From Chaetoceros tenuissimus (taxonomy: Eukaryota > Bacillariophyta > Thalassiosirophyceae > Chaetocerotales > Chaetocerotaceae): a DNA stretch of 64,000 nucleotides. Below the pieces are notes generated by a model that was not told the origin of the DNA, did not search any database, and saw only the letters and a list, made by a program, of their open reading frames with translations. Positions 21,819 through 32,781 of this stretch are shown here, piece by piece. A program made the position numbers and the translations under genes. The stretch is taken from NCBI GenBank assembly GCA_021927905.1, contig BLLK01000069.1:2170001-2234000 (forward strand). Direction: 5' to 3'. How positions within the stretch are numbered: the first letter of the stretch is position 1; each line of letters opens with the position of its first letter.

Positions 21819-22157
21819 TGTTTATATATTTATAGATTCATTGAGATTTGGTCTTCATTTTAAGACGATAGTGATGTGTTAGTGTATGATGGGTGGAGAG
21901 TGGAGAGAGAGAGCTTTCTTCTACGTCTCTCACAATTCTGTTTTCCTGTGCTTCTCTTTGGTGTGGCGGCAGTTGGAAAAGAGAATTTTTAAATTTTGAC
22001 AAGCTAAAATACTCTAATGACTTGGATGACATCAAAACCTCTTTGCTATGACGTATGTAGCAAAGGAAGAGTATCTTTCTCGCTTCTCCTCCTTTTGACA
22101 ACTCTTTTCATCTGTGCATTGAATAACATTCGACTTGCAGCATTTGTTTTTTTCGCA
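21819..22157. promoter_or_regulatory. Divergent promoter region, MFS / HAD genes
   Basis: This stretch must hold the start regions of both genes. It has a GA-rich run (GAGAGAGAG near 21903). The HAD frame is open upstream to 22017, but the signal peptide fits the ATG at 22158. No further element is clear. Confidence 0.5.
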
Positions 22158-23231
22158 ATGAAGATGAACTTTCTCAAAACTATCCTTCTTCTTGGCACTG
22201 CGTCAGTGGTAACTGCCTTTTCAGGCGTAGGAAGCCCTCGTTTGTTTGCTCCTCGTCAAAGTAGCACTCACTTAAATGCCGAATTTGAACGTGCTCTCAT
22301 TTTTGATTGTGATGGTGTGATTATTGAAACTGAAGAGCTTCACCGCCTAGCATACAATGCGGCATTTTCTGCAGCAAATCTAAAGATTGGTGAGGAGGAA
22401 GTTGTTTGGACTGTTGAGTATTATGATATTTTACAGAATACAGTAGGTGGTGGCAAAGGTAAAATGTTTTATCATTTCAGAAACACCACTTCGCAATTCC
22501 CTACTTTTACAAAGGACGGCGAGACTTTTGCTCCTCCAGAGACTCAGGAGGAGCAACAGGCATTGATCGACGACCTTCAAGCCCACAAAACCGAATTGTA
22601 TAAGGAATTGATTGCTGAAAAAGCGACTCCACGACCAGGGTAAGTGCCACTACCTCATATCTCTTCCGATTGCATGCTTTCATTTGTCAAAACACGCGCT
22701 CAACAAATTTTAGTGTCATTGAGCTAATGGATGAGGCTATGGCTGACCCAACCATGGCTGTTGGGGTTTGTAGTGCATCTACAAAGGCGGCAGTTACAAA
22801 AGTTTTGGACGTCACTCTTGGTGAGGAGAGAAGAAATAAATTGGACGTCTGCATTTTAGGTGACGATGTGTCCAAGTTGAAACCGGATCCAATGATCTAT
22901 AATACTGCAGCAGAAAGATTGGGCATTGATCCTAGCAAATGTGTCGTAGTTGAAGATAGCATGGTAGGGGTAAGTATCATAGTTTAAAAATTACATTTGA
23001 TTTCCAATTTCAATCCATCTAACCATGAGTAAAAAGTTGAGAGCAGCAAAGGGGGCTGGAATGAAGTGCTTGATTACCTATACAAAGTCAACAGAAGGCG
23101 AAGATTTCTATGGCGAAGGAGCAGATGCAAAGGTTCCAGAATTAGCAAGTGCAGGTGTCACACTTGAGAAAATATTTGGACCACTGAAGGACAATCTCGA
23201 TGCTGAGATTTTAGTAGGAATCAAGGATTAA
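22158..23231 (+). CDS. Plastid HAD-superfamily phosphatase, CbbY-like
   Basis: My exons are 22158-22639, 22714-22969 and 23037-23231 (310 residues). The start MKMNFLKTILLLG gives a clean signal peptide ending VTAF-SG, a diatom plastid presequence. HAD motifs are intact: FDCDGVIIETEE (nucleophile Asp and acid Asp), GVCSAST (motif II), KLKPDP (motif III Lys) and VVVEDSMVG (motif IV). The arrangement matches chloroplast CbbY-like proteins of plants, which dephosphorylate xylulose-1,5-bisphosphate, a Rubisco inhibitor. That substrate is inferred from the family and not proven here. The third exon is joined through AAAAAG, a weak acceptor, but the join restores the conserved SMVG-LRAAKGAGM. Confidence 0.88.
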
Positions 23232-23426
23232 AAGAAAGACCAAATGTAGTTTCTATTACTATTATTATTCTATTTTAAATCAAATATGCATTTCTATTCG
23301 TCATTCATGTTATGTACGTTCGAGACGATTGCAAAAGAAAGACTACAACATTTTTATAAAAGCCCCAAGGTGTAAAATATTTGATAATTGGCTCCCATGA
23401 TCAGTTATCAAATGGCGAAAGGTCTC

Positions 23427-26400
23427 TCATGTCGACTTTGACTTGAAGTCATCCATTTCACTACGGTGTTTCAACATTTCAATCTCGAATTGTGACAAGT
23501 GTGAAGAATCATCGTTCTTTTGAGAAATAGATCCAGCTTGACTTTTGAAAATTTCCATATCATTTTGATGTTGCTGCATCGCTTGCGCAAATTCCGTAGC
23601 AAAAGTGCCTGTTTCCATATCCCTTTTTGAAGCATCTATACCATTGGCTTCAAGGCCCGAATTGCTGCTTTCAATTGTAGATTCTATACCTTTCTCTTTG
23701 CTTGTTTCCTGCACCCCAACTTGTTTTGTATCAAGCCCCGCTTTTATTTGATCATTCTCTTTAATATAATTCTCATTCATTTCAAGCATCATTTCTTCGA
23801 AAGTCTTATCCATATCAGGTCCTTCAATTTTTGAAAATAAATCATGTTCACTGACATTGATACTGAGAATCTGCTTCATCTCCTGCTCATGCTTCAACAT
23901 CGCCCATTCGAATTCTGACTGTGTTTCATCGCTATCTCCTCCAACCAGAACAGGATTGATCTCTCTCTTCATTTGTTCCGAGGGACCAAAGTTTTCTTGT
24001 TCTCTTAAAATACACTCAATTTCTGCAGCTAGGTCTTCTGCTTCTTTCAAAATTGACGTTATATCTTCACTATCATTTGAAATGTCGTTAGCACCTTGAT
24101 CTTCACAGTTATTAATTACTTCTTCAGTCAGATCAGGGCTGCTTGGAAGGTCAATTTTGTCAACTATACTTTCAGCTTCTTCCAGAATTTTTTTGATGTC
24201 ATCACAGATTTCCATGTAATTATCACCGGGATCATTCATACCTATGTCTTCTGCTGTCTCTTCAAGAATTCGAACAATGTCATCACTGTTCACCTTATAG
24301 CCATTATCTGGTGTAGCTCTATTGACCATACGGTCATAGGTGCTTTTGGAAGTTGCTATTTCATCGAGAAAAGAAGTTGCAGATCCTTTCGTTTCTCCTT
24401 CTACATTCTTGATGGGCGGGTATTGTATCATCCCATCATACTCTTCCTTTTCTTTGTCAAAAATAGATAAATTATCTTCTGACAACAATTCCTCACTATG
24501 AGAAGTTGTATCTGGTGTATCTTTGTTGTCAAAAATGCAATCCTTTGTGTCTCTGTTAGAAAGTTCTGTTTCTTCCTTCTCAGTATCAATCATTTCTATT
24601 TTTCGATAATCCTCCTCAGTTAAGAGTTTCGTTAAAACGTCACCTGTGATCTTGTCTGTTTTGATGATGCTATAGGCCGTCTTTGATGTAGCAATATTAT
24701 CAAGGAATGATGATACCGATCCATCATTCATAGCAGGAGCAGGTGTTTCTTGGATATCCTCACTTATACTTTCCGTCTCCTGTTGTTCCAAGATTGTTGG
24801 GAGATCCGTGCTAGACAAACTCGCTGTTTCGATACTATCATAAGTCGTCTTTGATGTAGCAATATTATCAAGGAATGATGATACCGATCCATCATTCATA
24901 GCAGGAGCAGGTGTTTCTTGGATATCCTCACTTATACTTTCCGTCTCCTGTTGTTCCAAGATTGTTGGGAGATCCGTGCTAGACAAACTCGCTGTTTCGA
25001 TACTATCATAAGTCGTCTTTGATGTAGCAATATTATCAAGGAATGATGATACTGATCCATCATTCATAGCAGGAGCAGGTGTTTCTTGGATATCCTCACT
25101 TATACTTTCCGTCTCCTGTTGTTCCAAGATTGTTGGGAGATCCGTGCTAGACAAACTCGCTGTTTCGATACTATCATAAGTCGTCTTTGATATAGCAATA
25201 TTATCAAGGAATGATGATACCGATCCATCATTCATAGCAGGAGCAGGTGTTTCTTGGATATCCTCACTTATACTTTCCGTCTCCTGTTGTTCCAAGATTG
25301 TTGGGAGATCCGTGCTAGACAAACTCGCTGTTTCGATACTATCATAAGTCGTCTTTGATGTAGCAATATTATCAAGGAATGATGATACTGATCCATCATT
25401 CATAGCAGGAGCAGGTGTTTCTTGGATATCCTCACTTATACTTTCCGTCTCCTGTTGTTCCAAGATTGTTGGGAGATCCGTGCTAGACAAACTCGCTGTT
25501 TCGATACTATCATAAGTCGTCTTTGATATAGCAATATTATCAAGGAATGATGATACTGATCCATCATTCATAGCAGGAGCAGGTGTTTCTTGGATATCCT
25601 CACTTATACTTTCCGTCTCCTGTTGTTCCAAGATTGTTGGGAGATCCGTGCTAGACAAACTCGCTGTTTCGATACTATCATAAGTCGTCTTTGATGTAGG
25701 AACCTCATCAAGAAAGTACGGTAGAGATGTTGCCTGTTTTTCACTCTGAGAGGCTAATGATCTAGTGCTCTTGTCATGGTCATTATACTGTAAATGTAGA
25801 GTGTCACTAGCTGTGGTGTCTTCTTTCTTTACGACATCACCTAAAAATGTCGGTCTGGATGCATCACTTCTCTTTCCTTGGACCCACGTGTCCACCTCCT
25901 CCTGTGTTTCACCTTCCTCTTGAAGAGATGTAATCTTTAGAAGACGCATTTTTGCTTCATACTGTAGCCTGGCAATTAATAGAGCACGTTGATTGGCTTC
26001 TATCCGTATTGATCTTGCTCTATCCTTAAGAATAAGATCTATCTCAATCCGTTTCTCGAGAAGTGCTCTTTGGTTTCGTTCATATTGTGCAGCACGTTGC
26101 TTAACTTCTTGTAATACTTGCGTAGCTCTAGCTTCAGCAGCTAAGAGCCTGGTGTCCTTTTCGTATTCAGAAATTTGTTTTAATAGTTCGCCTTGCTTCA
26201 ACTCAGCTTGAGTTGATTTTTGCTGATTAAGTTCAGCTAGATCTATTTCATAACGTTTCATTAATAATTCTCTCTGGTTCCCTTCAAAAAGTTCCGATCT
26301 CTTCTTTGCAGCTAAGAGAGCTTCTTTTACCTTTTCCTTCGCGTCTTTGATTTGTTCAGCAACATCTTGTGCTTTTCTTGTTGCTTGGCTTGTCATCTCA

Positions 26401-27391
26401 CTGAATTCATTGATTACTTGTTGCTGTCTTTCTAACGCTTCTGTCTCAATCTGCATCCTTTTACCTCGAACCATATTCTCTTTACTTTCATCTAAAATTG
26501 ATTTTATTTTTGCAGTTTTCAATGCATATCTAGCCAGGTCATCAGATGTTCCTCGCTTTGCTTCCCGTGAGGCCTTATTGTCCTTTTCTTTGTCATTTTT
26601 ACCTCCTGCCGCAATATGCTCTGCAACAGACGTTGGAACAAATGGTACAGTCACTTCATCATTGCCATCATTGTGGACATTAGAATTACCAATGTATGCT
26701 TTTGAGCTTTGATTGGTTGGTAATTCCACAGGAGTCTGATCATTCTTCTTGACTTTGGCTTTGTCCACTGTGTCATTTGTTTCCAGTGAACTTTGATCAA
26801 CTTCCGTCTCTACCATAGCTTCAAATGAATTCAAAGCTTTAGGTAATTCTTGGTCATTCTTAAAGTAAACGCTATCTAATGTATTGTCAGGATGAGGGCG
26901 TGGTGCGACAGCAAATGAAAACTTTAATGAACTTGTTGTTTTTGTTGTAGTTGTTGAGCTATCACCACTAGATTTGCTTTCTTCCTTCACTTCTATGGTA
27001 CTAGTTCCACTAGAGTCTTCCACTTTTCGTCCTACGTGACTTTTCCATTTCGCTGAATGCTCTTCAACCTCAACTTTGTATAAGTCCATAAACTTCTCCA
27101 CGGCTTGCTCAACATCAAGCTCTATCTGCCGTTCAATACTCATTCTCTGTTGTTTTGTTATGTCACCTTCACACAAATTGATTCAAGTAAGTATGAGAAC
27201 TTTTACTCCTTACCAAAAATATTCAAACAATATATAAATGAAAACATACCATTTGATCTATCAAAAACAGCAGCGAATAGAGGAATAATCGAAGTTCTTC
27301 TCTGTTCATGAAAAGTGGGAAGATGTATTGTCCAACATGACGCAGTGTTCAATGATAGCAACACTATCAATGCCGATTTTTGTACCCTCAT
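23427..27391 (-). CDS. Secreted or plastid-targeted coiled-coil protein with six 56-residue repeats
   Basis: Two exons, 27391-27250 and 27166-23427, give 1293 residues. Exon 1 supplies a signal peptide (MRVQKSALIVLLSLNTASC-W). Residues about 260-460 form a charged helical region with regular blocks (NQRELLMKRYEIDL, NQRALLEKRIEIDL, NQRALLIARLQ) that should be a long coiled coil. About 535-875 are six 56-residue repeats, each with SKTTYDSIETASLSSTDLP, an acidic stretch and SSFLDNIA. The C-terminal third is acidic with recurring ILEEAE-type helices and EMLKHRSEM. I do not recognise the family. The next gene downstream on the plus-coordinate side (27684-29449) has a similar design, so the two may be ancient tandem paralogues. 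Confidence 0.78.
24664..25700 (-). repeat. Six in-frame 168-bp tandem repeats
   Basis: CCATCATTCATAGCAGG recurs every 168 bp from 24721. Units are nearly identical. Two variant sites alternate: GATGTAGC versus GATATAGC (Thr or Ile in the protein) and ATACCGATC versus ATACTGATC (silent). The Thr/Ile pattern along the protein is T-I-T-I-T-T. Confidence 0.95.
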
Positions 27392-27683
27392 CTTTCTTCG
27401 AACCTATTTCTGCAACACAAGTATCAGTGCGGTTACGGCTTTAGCCTATATACTTGTTCTCTCAAACGAAACAGAATGATTTTCTAATGCACTACAATAC
27501 CATCATCATAGAGAAGAAGAGTTCGTAGTTCCCATAAATGTTTTCTGCGACATTTTTGAAAAGTTGACACCGTTGGACACTCTGATGACACCCTCACATC
27601 AACAATGACAAACGGAATATGCAAAATTTACTCTTTTGGTTTTCATTGAAATTACTGTTTCTACATTACTGTATATCTATAAT

Positions 27684-29449
27684 CTAAAGCCAAATACCGA
27701 CTGGCGCTAATTCTTCATCATCGAGCTGAGGAGAAATAGGTTCTCGATGTTCTTGTATCAATCCAAGATTAATAAGAATCCTATAGGCCTTGTCAGCATC
27801 ACTCAAACCGGCATATTCTTGTTCAATCATTTTCGCTTCGCGCCTATCTCTATCTAGTTTTTCTCTGTACAATTGCTTCCTTTTTTCAGAATTTTTCCTT
27901 TCCAAATAGGCGATTCGTGCTTTACGCTCAAGACGTTCGTTTTCAAGTTGTTGAGCTTCCAACCTTTTCCGTAACTTAGCTTCTTCTTCTTCTTGCTCTG
28001 CTCGTTGTAGACGTTCAGCCTCTACTCTTTCTTGTTCTAGTTTAAGACGATCAGCTTCAGCTCTTAATCTCTCAGCTTCAGCCTTTTCTTCCATCTGCTG
28101 TATCTTTTTCTCTACTTGCTTTTGGGTAGGTAATATCACAGCGCTTTCCACCAATGCTTCTGTTTCGGCCTCTACTTGCGCTTCTACAACTTTCTCTACC
28201 TTACTTTCAGCTATTAGTTCAAGTTCACGTAATTCTTTGGAAGTTTTTTTCGATTTCTGATCTACTGAGATTGGAGAAGAGATAAGGAAAGACATTGTTT
28301 TTGCCAATGATTCTTCATGTTCAATTCCCAGCCCGTCTTCCAGATCAACCACACCTAATATACTCGAGCTATAGTCATTAGTTGTCCCGTCCAATATTGT
28401 ATATATATTATTATTGATCACTTCCATGACTGATTTCACAGTATCTATACGATAAATATCCTGTTTCGAACCTGTTTGAATTTTGTCATGTGCAACACTT
28501 TCAATCTCTCTCTCCCCAGAATCAGATTTATGATCCATCTGATTATCATAACTATTACGAGAAGCACTAGAGTCATGACTTTTATCTATTAGAGTCAACC
28601 CCATTTCTAGGGGAACTTCCTTGGATTCCTCTACAGTTGTATCAATTAGTAATTCAGTAGAATCTTCTACATCGATAACAATATCATGAAAGTCCAACGA
28701 ATCATCTAAGGAATGTGGATCTGAGGTTTGCGATATATCTATTTCAGAGTCTATACCGAAAGTGCCAACATTATTGTTTGAAGCATCGGCAATAAAATTT
28801 TTACAGTCTACTAGTAATCCATCGTGCAAATTATCTTGACTGTTTGTATTTCCATCTTGTTTGAGTGGAAACACAGAGTTAGATTTTAGTTGCTGAAACT
28901 CATTTCCGTCTAGAGATGTTTGTGTTGACTCTGTCACATCAATTACATCTATAGTATTCGAAGTGAATGAAGGAGGATCTCTTTCACTTGGATTTTGAAG
29001 AATTCCAGATTTATACTGTGCGTTGATGACATCTTCGACAGCTTTTTCAACCATAACTTGTGCTTTTAATTCACACTGTCTCTCTACTTTTTGCTCAGCC
29101 ATCTTTTCAAACGACTTTGGGTCAAATGTTCCTGTCAATCTTTGTAGATTTCCACTGTTGACATCTATTCTGAATTTAGTATTTTGATGGTTTTCATTAA
29201 AGATACTAGTAATGAGGAAATGTAGGACTTACTAAATAAAGAAGTAGAAGTTGTCTCCACAGTTGCAGGCAATGATTCAAATGCTTCTTCACCTCCGCTG
29301 CTTGCTAGGTGTACATTGTTCTTTTTATAAACTCTTGTCTGCAGACAAATGGAGTAATGATTTGAAGAAAAACCAGCAATTCTCTCTGCGAAGCAAAAGA
29401 AAAGAATCAGCGACAAACATCGCAAAATATTATAATCATCGTAGATCAT
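27684..29449 (-). CDS. Plastid-targeted coiled-coil protein
   Basis: Two exons, 29449-29233 and 29131-27684, give 554 residues. The N-terminus MIYDDYNILRCLSLILFFCFAERIAGF-SS is a signal peptide followed by the Ala-Gly-Phe plastid motif. The early part of exon 2 (EKMAEQKVERQCELKAQVMVEKAVEDVI) resembles the start of the neighbouring repeat protein (RQIELDVEQAVEKFMDLYK). The middle is acidic. About 330-500 is a strongly charged helix (EAERLRAEADRLKLEQERVEAERLQ) and the C-terminus (SDADKAYRILINLGLI) is compact. I do not recognise the family. The intron acceptor GACAG has a poor pyrimidine tract, but other AGs nearby lead to stops. Confidence 0.75.
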
Positions 29450-29871
29450 AATCTATCTCCCTTGTCTTCGATATATGTATGATGACCACACAACTTCAAT
29501 ATCTATCACTGCAATTGAAGAGCTACTAACTGCAAAGAAAAGATGCAGGATGTCAAAAGAACATCGATGAGAGATGAGATGAGTGAGGCTAGTAGTGTAC
29601 GTAGTGCTGCGCTCTGCGGCTAGCAATGCAAGTGAGATGTTGTGATGTCAGCTCTACGTCATGCGCTAGCTACTAGCGGCTAGCGAGCTGCGGCTAAAGC
29701 TTCTTTTTCTTCTCCTGAAAATTTGCCACCACCCATCACATTCACAGCACAGCACAGAACACGTAAGGAACTCTATTCATTCGAAGGTATTCATCAATTC
29801 TTCACTTCTTCATTCGAATTCATTGTAAATCCATAATTTCAATTCTTCCTTATTTCAAACCAGTGTAGAAA
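29450..29871. promoter_or_regulatory. Divergent promoter with CRE-like sites and CTAGC/GCTAGC cluster
   Basis: It lies between the coiled-coil gene (-) and the GST gene (+). It contains TGATGTCA (29643-29650) and ACGTCA (29656-29661), close to the bZIP CRE / diatom CO2-cAMP-responsive core TGACGT, followed by several GCTAGC-type palindromes (29663-29695). The function is inferred from motif likeness only. Confidence 0.4.
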
Positions 29872-30791
29872 ATGTCCAAAAACTCTCAACTAATCACAGC
29901 GGCGACTGGAGCTGCAGCTGCTCTTGGAGCTTATTTCCTTTTGGCCCATACCAAATGCACTGCGTCACTTCTCAAGTGTCCATGCTCTGGAAAGAAAAAG
30001 ATTCCTGAAGGCACTGAAGTGAAGCTATACTATTACAAGGCTACAGGATTAGCGAATCAGATTCGCCTAGCTCTTGCAGCAGCTAACATCGACTTCACTG
30101 ATGAGTATCCAACTGGATTCCCACCTTCTGCTGAAGACAAGGAGCTCTGGAAGAAAATTGGTGGCAATTCCACCACAAATGTGCCAATGCTTACTATTGG
30201 AGACAAGGTCTACACTCAATCCATGGCAGTTATGAAGGTTATTGGCAGAAAAGCAAATCTTTTACCAAAGGGCGACGATGAGTATATCTGTGATAAACTT
30301 CTTGCAGATGGTAAGTTGCGTCAAAAATACTTGTCTTTTTGTTTCTCTTTGTAATATCTATTTCGAAAAGGAGGTCCTTTGAAATTTTATTATATTCAAC
30401 ACTAACATGGATTTTTGATATCAATATCACAGCTCAGGACTTTCGCACTGCTGCCTACAAAAGTTTTGTAACTTGGGGAGCTGATCAAAAGACCGCCGAT
30501 GATTTTATTCAAAACGTGGTTCCGCTTCACTTTGGGAACATTGAAAGACAATTGAAGGAGGCAAAGAGTACCTATTTCATCGGTGAGAAGTTGACCATCG
30601 CCGACATTTCAATCTATGATGCGATTGTTAACTTTGGAACCAGTAGATTACCAGAGGATGTTATGGGAAATTACCCAGCTCTCAAGGCATTTGTTGCAAA
30701 GGTTGAAGAGAATCCAGGAATTGCAAAATATCTCAAGTCAGAGCAATTTGCTGGATTGATGAAATTTGATAAATCAACCCTTGGATACTAA
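29872..30791 (+). CDS. Membrane-anchored glutathione S-transferase-like protein
   Basis: Exons 29872-30310 and 30433-30791 give 265 residues. Residues 7-26 (LITAATGAAAALGAYFLLAH) form a hydrophobic anchor, followed by a Cys-rich stretch (CTASLLKCPC). The GST N-terminal thioredoxin fold starts at VKLYYYKATGLANQIRLALA, with NVPMLTIGD carrying the cis-Pro and TQSMAVMKVIGR the glutathione-binding QS motif. The second exon is the all-helical C-terminal domain (FIGEKLTIADISIYDAIVNF). It most resembles sigma/prostaglandin-synthase-like GSTs. A Tyr in YYYKATG could be the catalytic residue. It should conjugate glutathione to electrophiles at a membrane surface; substrate and membrane are unknown. Confidence 0.87.
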
Positions 30792-31505
30792 ATAGAATAT
30801 TATGTGAACTAGTAAAAGAAATTAGTACTGAATAATCAAGAATTAGGAAGTCGAAACCCAAACTCAAATTCTACTCGATGTAAATGTATTCTACAATGTC
30901 ATTCATTTTACACTTTTGCTGATGTCTCTATGTCTATGAATTCTTTTTTCGTAATAAAAAGCGAACATTGAATTGAGAAGATTTTATACGAGTATACTTG
31001 CTTGGTATGTACAAAAAGGAAAGGAAAAGAATGACGCATATCACATTTCTAATTTTTATAAATTTGATCCCATTGATATAAAAAACAATCGAGATGGGTC
31101 TCTGCTACACGATGTCTGATATGGGCGAGTGCAAATTTTTATTTCAGGTACTATGTCATATTTAATCAAGACAATTCCTTATCTCGAGCAAAGAACACTA
31201 TCGAAATTCATGGAATGCACCAAAGTAACGAAGTGATATGACGGAAGTTACTTCAATAGAGTGGACTTTGCTAATGTAATCCTTCCTATGCGCGAGTGGA
31301 GAGGCATTCAATTAGATTTAGTTGTGTAAGATATTACAGGAATGATATTCTACTGATTTATTTTCTTTAACTTAGTCGCTTATGAATGAGATGTTCATAC
31401 ATATTGATATTCAGTTAACCCTTGTATTTCCATCAATAGCATTACATGGAACCAAAAATTACATTCAACTATATAAATCATTCATCCATCAAGCGGGGAA
31501 GCAAT
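30792..31505. other. Intergenic, nothing recognised
   Basis: This lies between the 3' ends of the GST (+) and eS27 (-) genes. No ORF, RNA gene or repeat is evident. Confidence 0.6.
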
Positions 31506-31754
31506 TTAATCAACTTTCTTTCTGTAACTGCATCCCTCGGTAAGTCTAGCCCGTCCTCCGGTTGGCTGACAAAGCATAACATTGCAGTTTCCGCATACAA
31601 CAACGGTCTGTGCGTGGCTGAATACGGTAGTGATTTGGAAGCATCCTGGGCACTTGATGTCCATGAAGAAGCTATTTGGGCTCTGCACAAGGCGCTTGAG
31701 CTTGTGTGTCTGTGCCTCAGTTTCTGGGGATGGGTTCAAAAGATCGACTGGCAT
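31506..31754 (-). CDS. RPS27: 40S ribosomal protein eS27
   Basis: A single exon of 82 residues matches cytosolic eS27 along its whole length: [11 protein letters not shown] at the start, then [36 protein letters not shown] and [20 protein letters not shown]. Four cysteines in two CxxC pairs (CPGC and CGNC) form the zinc ribbon. Family length is about 84 residues, so it is complete. It is a core component of the small ribosomal subunit. Confidence 0.97.
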   Translation of the reverse strand: MPVDLLNPSPETEAQTHKLKRLVQSPNSFFMDIKCPGCFQITTVFSHAQTVVVCGNCNVMLCQPTGGRARLTEGCSYRKKVD

Positions 31755-32781
31755 TTTATTATTATGTAAAAATCTGTATAGGTGAAATAAAAATTTTGTG
31801 AGAGATTAGTTATTGAAGGAAATTTTGGTGTGGTGCGATGGTCTACCCAAATTTATTATTATTATTTTTTCGTTGGAACTGAAAAGAAGTCCGATATGAT
31901 CTTGCCCTTTCATTCTAAGTCCACTACTGCGTTTCATCACATATGTGTCAACCTAGTTCAAGCATCTAGTTGACAATCTCCCCATTCTAATAATCCACTA
32001 CCTCGCCTGTCCCATATCTTCTGCTGTATATTTTTCAATGTTTCTTTCTTCATTTTAGGTAGAGCATCTTTCTTCAGATCACAACACAACACGCACCAAA
32101 AGCGATAACAAGAATATCAGTGATGTTTCCGTGGAGGTAGGGCAAAGAGGGTGCAACCTTTCTTGCCGAGCATATCTCAGCTGCAGAGAACAGGCCATTT
32201 TCTTTAGTAAGTGGTTTCAAAGATCGTCTGACCGACCATCCGTTTTACACCTACCCAATATGGATGATTTTGTTGGCATACTACTAAATCGATATGGATA
32301 GCATAGACGGGATTGATTGGTGTCATTTTTACCGACTTGACATCTTCACGACCATACTTGTTGTTTTCAAAGGAAAGGTATTCTTATTTCCTCTACTTTC
32401 CGGAGGGATGCACTTTTCGAAGGCAGTATACCTGCCGGCGAAAACTATGTAAGGACTTGCAGACCTAGTTGTTCGTCGAGCTGAGTTTTTGGTCAAGGGC
32501 GATACAATTGTGCATTGGTAGACCTTGACAATACAAATGTCGAAATGAAAAGCGTTACCAGAATGAATTCAAGAAAGCAAAACAATGCTGAGTGATCTTT
32601 TTAGTTTAATGTAAGGTTTGAAGTTCTGTCTAGAAAGCTTGGAAAATCTTCAAAAATAGATTACTAAAGTAGTTGCAATAAGAAGTATTGTTACTGAGCA
32701 GACAGTGGATTCTAATTCATTTTCAACCATTGCGTTCACTTTCTATCATTCACACTGAACGAAGTTACTTCATTGTTATCG
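31755..32781. other. Intergenic, nothing recognised
   Basis: About 1 kb upstream of eS27 and downstream of the mTERF gene. It contains no convincing ORF; frames are broken in all directions. It may be decayed coding DNA, but no family can be named. Confidence 0.55.

Noticed and set aside
24664-25700. CRISPR-like array
   Set aside because: The 168-bp units have no spacers, are in frame within a long ORF and the DNA is eukaryotic.
23427-27391. Pyrenoid Rubisco-linker identity for the repeat protein
   Set aside because: Repeats look similar in kind, but they are acidic and lack the known Rubisco-binding motifs, so I kept it only as a question.
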